A stretch of DNA of 64,000 bases, from positions 1 to 64,000 of the forward strand of contig NZ_BMOD01000016.1 of the NCBI RefSeq assembly GCF_014646895.1, written 5' to 3'. The first letter of the stretch is position 1. Each line of letters begins with the position of its first letter. Of the stretch, positions 23,039-32,685 are shown piece by piece. The position numbers and the translations under genes are program-made. The notes below the pieces were generated by a model, which worked only from the letters and a program-made list of their open reading frames with translations, was not told the origin of the DNA and made no database searches. Source of the stretch: Deinococcus roseus. GTDB lineage: Bacteria; Deinococcota; Deinococci; Deinococcales; Deinococcaceae.

Positions 23039-23536
23039 TCAGAACTGGTGCCAGCGCCGCACATTCAGTGTGCCCTGCTCCATCCCCACCACAATGATGG
23101 GTTCTCCCACCTGCAACACGTCTGAAGAGTGGGCATGGAATTCGGTCATCTGGCCTGAAACCGTCAGCATCACCTTGCCGGGACGTTCTGCCGCCGGGGG
23201 AATGAGCACCTTGCCGGTTCTGCCCACCAGATCCCCCACCTGACCGCTGAATTCCTGCTGTCTGGCATAACGGAACAACCAAGCGGTGGTGATCCCCACA
23301 CTGAGACCTGTGATCAGGGCAAACACCCACTGGCCTCCCATGCTGAGACCCAGTCGGGAGGCAATCACCCCCCCCAGACCAAAAAACGCCACAGCAAAAA
23401 CAATGGCCCTGAGGTTCAGCCAGGAAAAAACGTCATGCAAATCCGGGTGGCCCACATCCAGCGTTCCATCGTGCTGGAACAGCAGTGAAACCAGGATCAA
23501 TGCTCCTCCAATCAACAAGCAAAGCCAGAAGATCAT
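23039..23536 (-). CDS. NfeD-like membrane protein
   Basis: A 165-residue protein. Three hydrophobic segments (FWLCLLIGGALILVSLLF; AIVFAVAFFGLGGVIA; WVFALITGLSVGITTAWLF) precede a C-terminal soluble OB-like beta domain (VGDLVGRTGKVLIPPAAERPGKVMLTVSGQ). That order is typical of NfeD family proteins, which act with membrane-microdomain (SPFH) proteins. No SPFH gene is adjacent. The ATG at 23536 has GGAGG six bases upstream; a longer frame reaching 24148 would run over the opposite VOC gene and was rejected. Confidence 0.75.
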   Translation of the reverse strand: MIFWLCLLIGGALILVSLLFQHDGTLDVGHPDLHDVFSWLNLRAIVFAVAFFGLGGVIASRLGLSMGGQWVFALITGLSVGITTAWLFRYARQQEFSGQVGDLVGRTGKVLIPPAAERPGKVMLTVSGQMTEFHAHSSDVLQVGEPIIVVGMEQGTLNVRRWHQF

Positions 23537-23647
23537 GAAAGCCTCCACTTCAGGGTACGAGGGGACAGGGGAAAATGTTCCGCAAGGGTCAGAGGAGGTG
23601 CTCCATCTGCCTCTGCATTTTGACGGACTTTTATAGAATAAAACCAC

Positions 23648-24031
23648 ATGAACATCCTCGAAACCTGCCTGTATGTGCATGACCTGCTGGAGGCAGAAAA
23701 TTTCTACTGTGGTCTGCTGGGGTTTGAGCTGCATTCCCGTCGCCTGCCCAGGCATGTCTTCCTCAAAGCAGGCAATGGGATGCTGTTGCTGTTCAACCCG
23801 GAAGAATCCCTGCGGCCAGGCACCCTGCCCACCCACGGTGTGCGTCCCGGAGGCCACGTGTGTTTCGAGATGGCCCAGGAGCGTCTGGACTTGTGGGAGG
23901 CCCGGCTGGAACTGGCAGGATTTCCAGTCACCCGCTACAACTGGGGTGGCATCAAAGGGGATTCCCTGCTGTTCCATGACCCCAGTGGCAACCTGGTGGA
24001 AATGGCCTCCCGGAGTTTGTGGGGGATTTGA
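23648..24031 (+). CDS. VOC-superfamily (glyoxalase/bleomycin-resistance-like) protein
   Basis: A 127-residue single VOC domain. It contains the first strand-helix unit LETCLYVHDLLEAENFYCGLLGFEL, GGHVCFEM in the middle and LLFHDPSGNLVEM at the end, with the usual Glu/His metal-ligand positions. Members bind a divalent metal and act on small electrophiles or dioxygenase substrates. Single VOC proteins cannot be assigned further. TAGAAT (23634-23639) ends eight bases before the ATG. Confidence 0.83.
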   Translation: MNILETCLYVHDLLEAENFYCGLLGFELHSRRLPRHVFLKAGNGMLLLFNPEESLRPGTLPTHGVRPGGHVCFEMAQERLDLWEARLELAGFPVTRYNWGGIKGDSLLFHDPSGNLVEMASRSLWGI

Positions 24032-24236
24032 CCCCCTGCTTCCCCCCCTGCCTTTCGCTAACGCTTCAAGGCTGTCCCCCCTTAACAAAGGGGGATTGGT
24101 GTAGGATGACAGAAATCCCCCAACGCTGACGGGGGAACCAACGAGCAAAGCGAGTTGCAGGGGGATCTGGCCCCAGCACCCTCAGACAAAAAGCTGTCCC
24201 CCCGTGTAGGGGAACAGCTTCAAGCTTTAGGGAGAA
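24032..24236. repeat. C-rich dispersed repeat element (copy 1)
   Basis: The core CCCCCTGCCTTTCGCT and CTTCAAGGCTGTCCCCC (24042-24082) runs into CTTAACAAAGGGGGAT. Complementary G-rich sequences follow (24131-24235). The same arrangement occurs at 47532-47687 and 57758-57811. The right part includes the terminator of the nucleotidase gene. Confidence 0.7.
24184..24220 (-). terminator. terminator of the 5'-nucleotidase gene
   Basis: AAGCTGT/ACAGCTT with a CCCC/GGGG inner stem is followed by TTTTTGTCTG on the minus strand. It lies inside the repeat element. Confidence 0.75.
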
Positions 24237-24244
24237 GCAGGGGT

Positions 24245-25891
24245 TTACTTGGGTTCGTTCACGATGGTGACCCTGCCCTCCACCTGGGGGTTGGCAGACT
24301 TCACGAAAGCGAAGTAGTCGTTGACCACCACGTAATCGGTGAGGTAGGTGTCCAGACGGAACCCCTTGGCGTTCTTCAGCACAGTGAAGTTGTCGCCGCC
24401 TGCGGCCACAAAGCTGTTGGTGACGGTGTGGTAGGTGGCATTCAGGTCCAGAGGCTTGAAGGTGCCGTCGGGCTGTTTGACTTCTGCACTGAGGATGCGG
24501 CTTCCGACGGCTTTGGTGGGATCAAAGCTGTAGCGCATTCCTCCCACCTGCAGAAAACGGCCTGCACCGTTGGCCCAGTCGCTGACCCCGTTTTCCAGGG
24601 CGTCCCAGACTTCTTTGCCGGTCAGGTCCATCACGTAAACGGTGTTGCCGAAGGGCTGCACAGTGATGGTATCTCCGTTGGTGACGGTTCCGGCGGCGAT
24701 GCTGGCCCGGATGCCCCCGCCGTTCATCAGGGCAATCTGGGTGTTGTACTTCTGCGTGGCCCACAGGTAGGCGTCGCTGATGAAGTTGCCGAGGTTGGTT
24801 TCGCGCTTGCGCACATCGGCGCGGTCACCGTTCAGTTTGACGGCAGCGGTGCCCACCGGGGTTTTGCGGAAGGCATCCAGGGGCAACTGGAAGGCACGCA
24901 GGGTGGCAGACAGACGGATGTCGTTTTTGTAGTCTGCAGTGACCGGGTAGACTTTGCCCACCCAGGTCTGGGGCACGCCCTCTTCGTTGAAGGCCACGCG
25001 CAACTGGCCGTAGAATTTGGCCCATTCCCATGCCTGAACCACCAGGATGGTGTTGCCTGCTGCGTCTTGCAGCACGGTGGGGTAAGGACCTTCAGATTTG
25101 GGCAGACCCAGACCCTCGTATTTGCCGAGGGGGGTGTGGGTGTGCCCACCGATGATCACGCCCACGCCTTTGAGTCTGGGAGCCAGTTCCAGGTCGATGT
25201 TGTACCCAAGGTGCGAGAGCAGCACGATGTTCTTGATGCCCTGGGCACGCAGGTCATCGGCGGCTTTCTGCACGGTGGTGTAGGGGTCCAGGAATTTGAC
25301 GGTGTCTCCGGGGCTGGAGGTGATGGGGGTGTCCGGGGTGGTCACGCCAATCACACCCAGAGGACCGTTGTCGGTGTCCAGGATGGTGTAGGGCTTGATC
25401 AGGCCCTTGAGTTTTTCGTCACCCGAGGCATCAATGTTGGCAGAAACCACTGGGAAACTGGCGTTTTTGATGTAATCGGCGAGCTGACCAGGACCGTTGT
25501 CGAACTCGTGGTTGCCGATGGTCTGGGCCTGGGTGCCGAAGGCTTCCATGTAGGCGAGGTCTGCCAGACCTTTGTACACCTGACCGTAGAGGGTGCCGGT
25601 GAACACGTCTCCAGCATCCAGAATCACAGGGTTGATGGAACGGCGCTTGAGGTCATCAATCAGGGTCTTGACCCGTGCCACCCCACCATACTGCACGCTG
25701 AAGGCCTTGCCGTCTGCACCGGTTCCGGTGACAACAGTGGGCTCCAGGTGGTCGTGGGTGTCGTTGGTGTGCAGGAAAGTGACCAGCGTAAGGCCACCAC
25801 TGGTCTGTGCTTTGGCTGCACTGCCCGTGACGGTGATGGCGCTTCCCAGACCCAGGATCTTCAGCAGGTTACGGCGTGAAATCTTGCTCAT
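24245..25891 (-). CDS. Tat-exported 5'-nucleotidase / cyclic phosphodiesterase family
   Basis: A 548-residue extracytoplasmic metallophosphoesterase. The Tat signal is SRRNLLKILG followed by a hydrophobic stretch to about residue 28. Metal motifs are TNDTHDH, DAGDVFTG, GNHEFD and GGHTHTP. The C-terminal nucleotide-binding domain has NGGGIRAS and the AAGGDNF stack near residue 485. It should release phosphate and nucleosides from extracellular nucleotides. The ATG at 25891 follows AGGGGG. A plus-strand reading frame spans almost the whole gene, but it is a shadow. Confidence 0.92.
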   Translation of the reverse strand: MSKISRRNLLKILGLGSAITVTGSAAKAQTSGGLTLVTFLHTNDTHDHLEPTVVTGTGADGKAFSVQYGGVARVKTLIDDLKRRSINPVILDAGDVFTGTLYGQVYKGLADLAYMEAFGTQAQTIGNHEFDNGPGQLADYIKNASFPVVSANIDASGDEKLKGLIKPYTILDTDNGPLGVIGVTTPDTPITSSPGDTVKFLDPYTTVQKAADDLRAQGIKNIVLLSHLGYNIDLELAPRLKGVGVIIGGHTHTPLGKYEGLGLPKSEGPYPTVLQDAAGNTILVVQAWEWAKFYGQLRVAFNEEGVPQTWVGKVYPVTADYKNDIRLSATLRAFQLPLDAFRKTPVGTAAVKLNGDRADVRKRETNLGNFISDAYLWATQKYNTQIALMNGGGIRASIAAGTVTNGDTITVQPFGNTVYVMDLTGKEVWDALENGVSDWANGAGRFLQVGGMRYSFDPTKAVGSRILSAEVKQPDGTFKPLDLNATYHTVTNSFVAAGGDNFTVLKNAKGFRLDTYLTDYVVVNDYFAFVKSANPQVEGRVTIVNEPK

Positions 25892-26171
25892 GTTTCCCCC
25901 TAATCATTTGATGTGCAGCACAGACAAAAACAGTGCCATTCAGTTTGGTGGACTTGCGTCAGATCAGTATCATACAACTTTGGAGCCAGTGCAAGTTTTA
26001 TGGTTTGGAGTGGGTTCAATGTTTGTGGGCATCTTGCCTTTTCAGGCCCTCCCAGACATCAGAAAGGGCGTCGAGACTGTCAGAAAAGACACAAAAATCA
26101 GGCAGGTCCCAGGCAGCCCTTGACTTTGCAGGCAGAGGGGTTTGTGAGACCAGCTGACAGTTGCCTGACCC

Positions 26172-27281
26172 TCAATAGAGAAATTCCCGGATGTCGTAAC
26201 GGGCAGCTTTCAGGCCCCTGGAACGCAGGATTTTTGCCAGACGGGACAGTTCTGCTTCCACTTCCAGTTCAGACATGGGGGTGAGGCCCAGGCTTTGCCT
26301 TTTTTCGGAATAGGTGAAACCAGGGTGTTCAACAAAAGGCGACAGGTAAATCAGGTCTTCCCGGTCCAGGGGCATCTGTTCCAGGGCATCCAGGGAGGCC
26401 TGTGCATGGGGCTCACGGAACTCCTGCCCGCCCACCCCCACCATCAGAATCAGGCCCACCTGCAAACCTGCGGCTTTGAGGTCAGAGACAAATTCTTGCA
26501 GGTCTTGCTGGGAACCGGGTTTGTTGATGAAAGACAGCACCTCGTCCAGACCGCTTTCCATCCCGATGAACACCCGCTGCAAACCCAGTTCTTTCAGGGC
26601 TTTCCATTCTTCGCGGGTGTGTTTGTTTCCGGTGAACACATCGATGAAACTGGAGATGGGCAAGCCTGGAAAAGCTTCACGGGTGGTTTTCAGCATGTCC
26701 TGAAGGCGGCTGAACCCCAGGGCCAGGGCATTGCCATCAGCCAGGAACACACTGCGCCGCAGCAAAACCCCCTGTCCCAGAAAATTTTTTACATCCTGAA
26801 CATGCGCCTGAAACTCCAGAGGGGTTTTGACCTTGAACGGACGGTCTGCATAGAAATTGCAGAAGGTGCATTTGTTCCAGGTGCATCCCTCGGTGGCCTG
26901 CAAGACCACGGCCAGATACTGGTCGGGGGGCAAAATGGAAATGGGGCGGTACACATGCAAAAAACGCTCTTTTTCCTGCATCAACTGTTCCGGGCCGTAA
27001 ACGCTTTTCAATCTGGCTGACAGCTCTGCTGGAAAATCATCCTGATGCCGCAACAGCAGGTCCTGCACCTTGCTGTAAAACTGCCGGGCTTCCTCACCAG
27101 AGAGCTTTTCCCGTTGCCTGCCCTGCTGCTGGTACCGCACATGCACCCCGCTGGAAAGGTCCCGCTTGTACACTGTTCCCTGCAGAAACACCGAGATCAG
27201 GCGGCCTTCGAGATCGAAAGACAGCACCGTCTGGGGGTCAGGACTGAAGGTGGTGCTGTGGGGGTACAGGTGGTGCTTCAT
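26172..27281 (-). CDS. radical SAM protein
   Basis: A 369-residue protein. The cluster-binding motif CTWNKCTFC (CxxxCxxC with a 3-residue first gap) lies near residue 133. LADGNALALGF and FIGMESGLDEVLSFINKPG follow, matching the radical SAM (Elp3/B12-less) barrel. An N-terminal ~120 residues are unassigned. It generates a 5'-deoxyadenosyl radical; the substrate is unknown. I started at ATG 27281 because TACACT (27293-27288) ends six bases upstream, a leaderless start; a longer frame from 27380 would overlap that promoter. Confidence 0.85.
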   Translation of the reverse strand: MKHHLYPHSTTFSPDPQTVLSFDLEGRLISVFLQGTVYKRDLSSGVHVRYQQQGRQREKLSGEEARQFYSKVQDLLLRHQDDFPAELSARLKSVYGPEQLMQEKERFLHVYRPISILPPDQYLAVVLQATEGCTWNKCTFCNFYADRPFKVKTPLEFQAHVQDVKNFLGQGVLLRRSVFLADGNALALGFSRLQDMLKTTREAFPGLPISSFIDVFTGNKHTREEWKALKELGLQRVFIGMESGLDEVLSFINKPGSQQDLQEFVSDLKAAGLQVGLILMVGVGGQEFREPHAQASLDALEQMPLDREDLIYLSPFVEHPGFTYSEKRQSLGLTPMSELEVEAELSRLAKILRSRGLKAARYDIREFLY

Positions 27282-27287
27282 GCCCAG

Positions 27288-27293
27288 AGTGTA
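27288..27293 (-). promoter_or_regulatory. -10 box deciding the start of the radical SAM gene
   Basis: TACACT then CTGGGC and ATG. A possible TTGTCT -35 lies 18 bases upstream. Confidence 0.62.
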
Positions 27294-27346
27294 ACGATTT
27301 CCGGCCCACAAAGACAAAAAGATGTCTTGCTCTGGATAGAAAGCCC

Positions 27347-27376
27347 TTAACATGAGGATGACAGAACCTTTATAAT
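27347..27376 (+). promoter_or_regulatory. promoter of the diguanylate cyclase/phosphodiesterase genes
   Basis: TTAACA (27347-27352), 18 bases, consensus TATAAT (27371-27376). The leader of about 42 bases has AAAGGAAG before the ATG. Confidence 0.72.
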
Positions 27377-27424
27377 TCAATATGGTTCGCAGCCTCTACA
27401 AAGTCAGGGTTCCAAAGGAAGACC

Positions 27425-29761
27425 ATGCCAATCTGGGATGAATTGAGTGATGCAATTGAAAGTGGCGTGATTGTGACCAACCCCCAGGGGTACTGCATTT
27501 ACAGCAACGCTTACGCCCGCAACCTGCTGCCGCTCGATCAGCCGGACCTTCCTTTTGAGAGTTTTTTCAGTGACCCTGAGCTGTCCAGCCTGTTTCGCGG
27601 AGAGCAGTTGCCCACCCAGGGCCAGCACCTGACCGCCCACCTGAAAACCCACCTGCAGCAGCAGAATTCCGAAATGCACCTGTTTGTGAAAAGGCGCCCG
27701 GAAGGTGGAGCCGTGGTGTTTGTGAATCCCGCGCATCCAGAATTCATGCAGGTGAAGCAAAGCGAAGAACGCTTCCGTTCGCTGGTGGAGATTTCCCCCG
27801 ATGCCATCTGCATGCTGGGAGAGCGCCTGGACATCGTGTACACCAATGCCAGCATGGCGGCCCTGCTGGGGGTTTCTGAACAGCAGGCTGTGCGCCTGAA
27901 TCTGTGGCACCTTGTACACCCGGAAGACCAGACCTTCCTGCTGCAATTGATCCAGGCCCTCCCCTCTGAAAAACAGGTTCTGCCCCCCACCGAGCAGCGC
28001 TGGATCAACAACGCAGGAGAACTGCTGGAGGTCGAGGTGGTCTGCCGCTCCTGGATCGAACCGGACACCTCCGAGCGCATCACCGTGCTGATTGCCCGCG
28101 ACATCCGGGGGCGCAAAGAGGCAGAGCGGCAACTGCGGGAAAGCGAAGCCCGACACCGCACCATGCTGAATGCCATCCCTGACACGGTTTTCCTGCTGGA
28201 CCAGCAAGGCGCATGCAAAGATGTGCATTCTCCGAACCCCGAACTGCTGGCTGCTCCCATCGAGGTTTTTCTGGGGAAAAAAATTTATGACCTTTTTCCA
28301 GAAAGCCTGGCGGAAACCTTTGAACATGTGATCCAGAAAGCCCTGGACACCGCAGAGTTGCAGACCATCGAATATGGTCTGGACCTGGGAGACCGGGTGC
28401 AGTTCTTCGAGGCCCGGGTGATGCGCCACAGCAACCAGGATGTGCTGGCCGTGGTGCGGGACATCACCGCCCAGAAAGACTCGCTGGAACGTCTGGAGTA
28501 CCTCAACCAGTCCGACCAGTTGACCGGCCTCTACAACCGGGCCTTCCTGCAGGAAACGGCGGACCAGTTGATCTTCACGGCAGACCCACACAACGTGGTG
28601 GGGGTGATGCTGTGGGACGTCAACCGCTTCAAGGACATCAACGACTCGCTGGGTTTTGCCACCGGAGATGAACTGCTCAAAGCGGTGGCACGCAAACTCC
28701 GCAAGCACATCGCCCATCCGGATTTGCTGGGCAGGCTGGACGGCGATGAGTTTGCCATGGTGCTCAGGCGCTCCTCGATTTCTGAACTGATGCAGGTGGC
28801 CTACAACGTGCAGAACAGCTTTGAGCAACCCCTGCATTTTGGAGGGCAACAGCACACCCTCTCACTGGCGATGGGACTGGCCATTTATCCCCAGCAGGGC
28901 CAGACCTACCATGACCTGCTCAGGGAGGCCAATTCTGCCCTCAGGTACGCCAAACTCAACCGTCAGGGCATTGCAGTGTACCGACCCGAATTTGATTTGC
29001 CTTCCAGCGAACGCATGCTGATCGAGCAGGAACTCCGGGATGCCATCCAGACCCGCAATCTGGTGCTGCAATACCAGCCATTGTGGGACATCCACCAGCA
29101 GAAACTGTGGGGGGTGGAGTGCCTGGTGCGCCTGCACAACCGCTCAGGCCGCTTCATTCCTCCCGAGGAATTCATTGAACTGGCCGAGGAAACCGGACTC
29201 ATCCGCCGCCTGGACCAGCGGGTGATTGAACTGGCCATGGAAGAACTGCAGGACAGCCATTTCGTGTGCTCGGTGAATTTGTCTCCCAGCACCATCCGGG
29301 ATTCCGAATTCTTTGAATGGATGCATGATTTTGCCCGCAAACTGGGAGATCGGGCTTCCAAACTGCAAATTGAAGTGACCGAAGGAACCCTGATGCAAGA
29401 ACGTGATGTGGTGGTGGCCCGGCTGGAAGACATGCGCAAATGGGGGGTCAAAGTGGCCCTGGACGATTTCGGGGTGGGGTACTCCTCGATGGGCTACCTG
29501 CGGCATTTGCCACTGGACGTGCTGAAACTGGACCGCAGCTTCACCACCTACCTGGGCGAATCGGAAACCGACAACCGCCTGATGGAAAGCCTGATCCAGC
29601 TCGGACATGGCCTGGGCTTCACGGTGATTGCTGAGGGGGTGGAAACCGCAGAACAGGTGGAGTGGCTGCGCGAACACCACTGCGATCTGATTCAGGGCTA
29701 CCACATCTCCAGACCCCTGGGACACCAGGATCTGCTGCGCTGGATGGGTGCATTGCGGTGA
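27425..29761 (+). CDS. PAS-GGDEF-EAL c-di-GMP protein
   Basis: A 778-residue cytosolic sensor. Three PAS-like regions (about 1-100, 110-235 and 245-360) precede a GGDEF domain whose active-site loop reads GRLDGDEF, so the first Gly is Asp and synthesis may be weak or lost. The EAL domain keeps the catalytic set: ECLVR in place of EALLR, SVNLSPSTI, EVTEG, LDDFGVGYSS, LKLD, EGVET and QGYHISRP. It therefore probably hydrolyses c-di-GMP. The next gene, a canonical GGDEF protein, overlaps its stop codon, so opposing activities may be co-expressed. Confidence 0.92.
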   Translation: MPIWDELSDAIESGVIVTNPQGYCIYSNAYARNLLPLDQPDLPFESFFSDPELSSLFRGEQLPTQGQHLTAHLKTHLQQQNSEMHLFVKRRPEGGAVVFVNPAHPEFMQVKQSEERFRSLVEISPDAICMLGERLDIVYTNASMAALLGVSEQQAVRLNLWHLVHPEDQTFLLQLIQALPSEKQVLPPTEQRWINNAGELLEVEVVCRSWIEPDTSERITVLIARDIRGRKEAERQLRESEARHRTMLNAIPDTVFLLDQQGACKDVHSPNPELLAAPIEVFLGKKIYDLFPESLAETFEHVIQKALDTAELQTIEYGLDLGDRVQFFEARVMRHSNQDVLAVVRDITAQKDSLERLEYLNQSDQLTGLYNRAFLQETADQLIFTADPHNVVGVMLWDVNRFKDINDSLGFATGDELLKAVARKLRKHIAHPDLLGRLDGDEFAMVLRRSSISELMQVAYNVQNSFEQPLHFGGQQHTLSLAMGLAIYPQQGQTYHDLLREANSALRYAKLNRQGIAVYRPEFDLPSSERMLIEQELRDAIQTRNLVLQYQPLWDIHQQKLWGVECLVRLHNRSGRFIPPEEFIELAEETGLIRRLDQRVIELAMEELQDSHFVCSVNLSPSTIRDSEFFEWMHDFARKLGDRASKLQIEVTEGTLMQERDVVVARLEDMRKWGVKVALDDFGVGYSSMGYLRHLPLDVLKLDRSFTTYLGESETDNRLMESLIQLGHGLGFTVIAEGVETAEQVEWLREHHCDLIQGYHISRPLGHQDLLRWMGALR

Positions 29762-31815
29762 ATGTGATGATCCTGCCCCGTTTTCCCTGGAGCCGCATGG
29801 CTTTGCCTTTGCTGGCCGCTGGAGGGGTGTTGCTGTTGGTGCACCTTTACCCGGCCCACCTGATTGGCCTGCTGGTGGCCGGCGTGATTGCCGCAACCCT
29901 GCTGCTTTATCCCCTGCCTGCTGGCCCCGTGGGGGCCCTGGTGCTGGTGATGCTGATTGTGCTGGGCTGGAATGCCCCGCTGGGCAACCAGACCCTGCTG
30001 GTCGCAGGCCTGCTGATGCTGGCCAACCTGATTGGCCTGGCCTACCGCAAACCCAGAAATGCCCCTCCTGCCACCACCACCCAGTCCCTCCTGATCGGGC
30101 TGTGGAGCGAACTGGAAGACAGCCCCACCGTGGACAGCGTGCTGAACTACACCCGTGAGTTTTTGCTCAACTCCGGGGTCAAGTCGGTGGAATACCACCA
30201 CAGTGTGATGCAAACGCTGCCCAACACCTACGCCATTTACGCCCTCAACCAGCGGGTCACCCAGATGGAAATCCGGGGGGTGCCTGCCCACATTCAATTG
30301 GATGATTTGTTGAAAGTGATTGAGGCCCGCCTGTCGCAGATTGCCCGCAACCAGGAAAACGCCTTCCTGAACTACATCACCCTGGAACTGCAGGACGCCC
30401 ACAACCTCAAAGAAGGGGCGCAGCAGGTGTGTTACGCACTGCTTTCCCACCGCAACTACACCCGTTGCGGGGTGTACGTGTACAGCAAGAATTTGTTTCA
30501 GCCTTACGCCCACACCCTGATGGAAGCCCAGACCATTGATTTTGGGCACAACCTGCTGTGGAAAGCCTACCTGGAACAGCGGGCGCTGTTCACCCACGAT
30601 GAAGACACTGCCCGTGGACACGGCCTGAAAGACTTTGAAAAATCTGCAGTGGCCATCATTCCCCTGCCCTCCCTGAGCCGCTCACGGGCTTTCCTGGTGG
30701 TGGGGCGCAAAGAGTACGAACGCTGGGACAGCGAAGAACAGGAATTTTTAAGCAACCTGGGCAGGCAGCTGGGCATGCTGATCCAGAAGCAAACCCTGCT
30801 GGAACGGCTGGGCAAAAGCGAGGCCATCCTGAGTGCGCTCAGGTCCCTCAGCCTGGATGAACTCAACTCCCTCCTGATGACCGCAGCTGCAGACCTGCTG
30901 CCTGGAGCACAATACGGAGCCCTCTTGATCCGTGAAGACCAGCATTACCGCATGGTGGCCAGCCAGGGTCTGGACCTCGGACCCCTGGCCCACGTGCGCA
31001 TTCCCGAAGCCGATGTGCTGGTGTGGTACGGCGGCTCCCAGGAAGACTGCCTGAAAGGCATCCCACGCATCCGCCGTCTGGGACACAACGATCCCGAAGT
31101 GCAGCGCATCCAGACCGAGGTGCTGCAAGACCTGGTGCCCCTCTCCAGACTGCAGGCCGATCTGTGTGTGCCCATCGTGCATGATGGGCAGATGCTGGCT
31201 TTTCTGTCTCTGAACAACATGCTGGACAGACACGCCTTCGATCAGGATGCACTGGAAGTGGCCGGGTTGCTGGGCAGCCAGCTTGCCGTGATCGTGCAGG
31301 AAGCCCGATTGCGCCAGGAGCTCTCCGAGGCCGCCGCCACCGATCCCCTGACCGGGCTTCCCAACCGCCGCGCCCTGGACAACCTGATTCCGCTGGGCCT
31401 CGCCAGCCTCAAACGCAGCGGACAGCCCGCCAGTTTTCTGCTGATGGACCTCAACGGCTTCAAGGCCATCAACGACCATTTCGGGCACAAGTTTGGAGAC
31501 GACATCCTCAAACAGGTGGGACTGGCCCTCAAAAGCGTGCAGCGCTCCACCGATCTGATTTTCCGGCTGGGCGGAGATGAGTTTCTGGCTTACCTCCCCT
31601 CCACCAGTCCCCTGGAAGCCCGGCAGGCTGCAGAACGCTTCCAGACCGCCATCCAGGAACTCAGTTTGCGGGGTTTCCCCCTGGGGGCCAGCATCGGCAT
31701 GTCCCTGTTCCCGGAAGATGCTGAACTGCTGCAGGATCTGGTCCGTCTGGCCGATGAACGCATGTACGAAGAGAAACAGGCCTATTACGAACTGCGCTCT
31801 GGACGAAACCCTTGA
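29758..31815 (+). CDS. membrane diguanylate cyclase with GAF domain
   Basis: A roughly 685-residue protein. Hydrophobic helices near the N-terminus (MALPLLAAGGVLLLVHLYP; LIGLLVAGVIAATLLLYPL; LVLVMLIVLGW; LLVAGLLMLANLIGLA) anchor it; GAF-like regions fill the middle (about 150-500), and a GGDEF domain with canonical RLGGDEF ends it. TDPLTGLPNRR and DLNGFKAINDHFGH are typical. It should make c-di-GMP from GTP. The GTG at 29758 overlaps the previous stop as GTGA; the ATG at 29767 is an alternative start. Confidence 0.88.
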   Translation: MNVMILPRFPWSRMALPLLAAGGVLLLVHLYPAHLIGLLVAGVIAATLLLYPLPAGPVGALVLVMLIVLGWNAPLGNQTLLVAGLLMLANLIGLAYRKPRNAPPATTTQSLLIGLWSELEDSPTVDSVLNYTREFLLNSGVKSVEYHHSVMQTLPNTYAIYALNQRVTQMEIRGVPAHIQLDDLLKVIEARLSQIARNQENAFLNYITLELQDAHNLKEGAQQVCYALLSHRNYTRCGVYVYSKNLFQPYAHTLMEAQTIDFGHNLLWKAYLEQRALFTHDEDTARGHGLKDFEKSAVAIIPLPSLSRSRAFLVVGRKEYERWDSEEQEFLSNLGRQLGMLIQKQTLLERLGKSEAILSALRSLSLDELNSLLMTAAADLLPGAQYGALLIREDQHYRMVASQGLDLGPLAHVRIPEADVLVWYGGSQEDCLKGIPRIRRLGHNDPEVQRIQTEVLQDLVPLSRLQADLCVPIVHDGQMLAFLSLNNMLDRHAFDQDALEVAGLLGSQLAVIVQEARLRQELSEAAATDPLTGLPNRRALDNLIPLGLASLKRSGQPASFLLMDLNGFKAINDHFGHKFGDDILKQVGLALKSVQRSTDLIFRLGGDEFLAYLPSTSPLEARQAAERFQTAIQELSLRGFPLGASIGMSLFPEDAELLQDLVRLADERMYEEKQAYYELRSGRNP

Positions 31816-31848
31816 AAGCAGCCTCAAAACCCCTTAGTCTGACAGCGA

Positions 31849-32622
31849 ATGTCCGATTACCGCCCTCCACCTGAACACCAGCGCCTTTTTCTGGAAGTGC
31901 AGTACCTGGGCACCCATTTTCAGGGCTGGCAGATGCAGGCCAGGGGGGAACGCACCGTGCAGGAGGTGCTGCATCAGGCCATTTCGCGCTTCGCTGAAGC
32001 CCAGATGCCCGTGGCCTGTGGACGCACCGACAGTGGCGTGCACGCAGAGAACATGCCCATTCACATCGACGTGAAAAACCTGAAGCTGCCCCTCCATAAA
32101 CTGGTCCGCGCACTCAATGCCCACCTGCCCGACGATGTCAGCGTGCTGAACGCACAGGAAGCCCCGGCAGGCTTTCACGCCCGTTTCAGTTGCCTGTGGC
32201 GGGCTTACCGTTATGACCTGCTGCTTTCTGAACAGCGCCTGCCCCTTCATGAAACCCGTGCGCTGAGGGTGCCTTATGTTTTAAACTTAAGTCAGATGGA
32301 ACAGGCCGCCCAGCTCCTGATTGGCGAACATGACTTCCGGGCTTTCGCCACCCAGGAAGAGCGGCAGACCCGGCGCATCCTCTATGACTGCCACCTGCAA
32401 CACACCGGCATCCATCTTTCGATTCATGTGCGTGGAGAAAGTTTCCTCAGACACCAGATTCGGGCCATCATTGGCACTTTGCTGCTGGTGGGCCAGCACA
32501 AGATGTCCCTGTCCGACCTGCACCACCTCTTGCAAGGCCAGGACCGCGCCGAAGCAGGACCCAACGTCAAACCCCACGGCCTGCACTTTCTGGGCGCAGG
32601 CTATCCGCCATCCGGTGGCTGA
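31849..32622 (+). CDS. truA: tRNA pseudouridine(38-40) synthase
   Basis: TruA modifies uridines 38-40 in the tRNA anticodon arm. The 257-residue protein has the catalytic Asp in ACGRTDSGVHA, the opening LEVQYLGTHFQGWQ, the RAYRYDL strand, and FLRHQIRAIIGTLLLVG near the C-terminus. Length is normal. No clear ribosome site precedes the ATG; TAGTCT ends about ten bases upstream. It sits downstream of the c-di-GMP genes with a short gap, and may share their transcript. Confidence 0.95.
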   Translation: MSDYRPPPEHQRLFLEVQYLGTHFQGWQMQARGERTVQEVLHQAISRFAEAQMPVACGRTDSGVHAENMPIHIDVKNLKLPLHKLVRALNAHLPDDVSVLNAQEAPAGFHARFSCLWRAYRYDLLLSEQRLPLHETRALRVPYVLNLSQMEQAAQLLIGEHDFRAFATQEERQTRRILYDCHLQHTGIHLSIHVRGESFLRHQIRAIIGTLLLVGQHKMSLSDLHHLLQGQDRAEAGPNVKPHGLHFLGAGYPPSGG

Positions 32623-32685
32623 CCCGAATGCACAACCCAGCCATGAAGCCTGCCTCCCACCGCAAAGCGAGACACTGAACCCAAA

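Noticed and set aside
24155..25879. 574-residue plus-strand open frame
   Set aside because: It is a shadow of the 5'-nucleotidase gene on the minus strand, which has clear motifs, a Tat signal and a ribosome site.
27404..28855. 483-residue minus-strand open frame
   Set aside because: Antisense to the PAS-GGDEF-EAL gene; His/Gln-rich composition typical of shadow frames.
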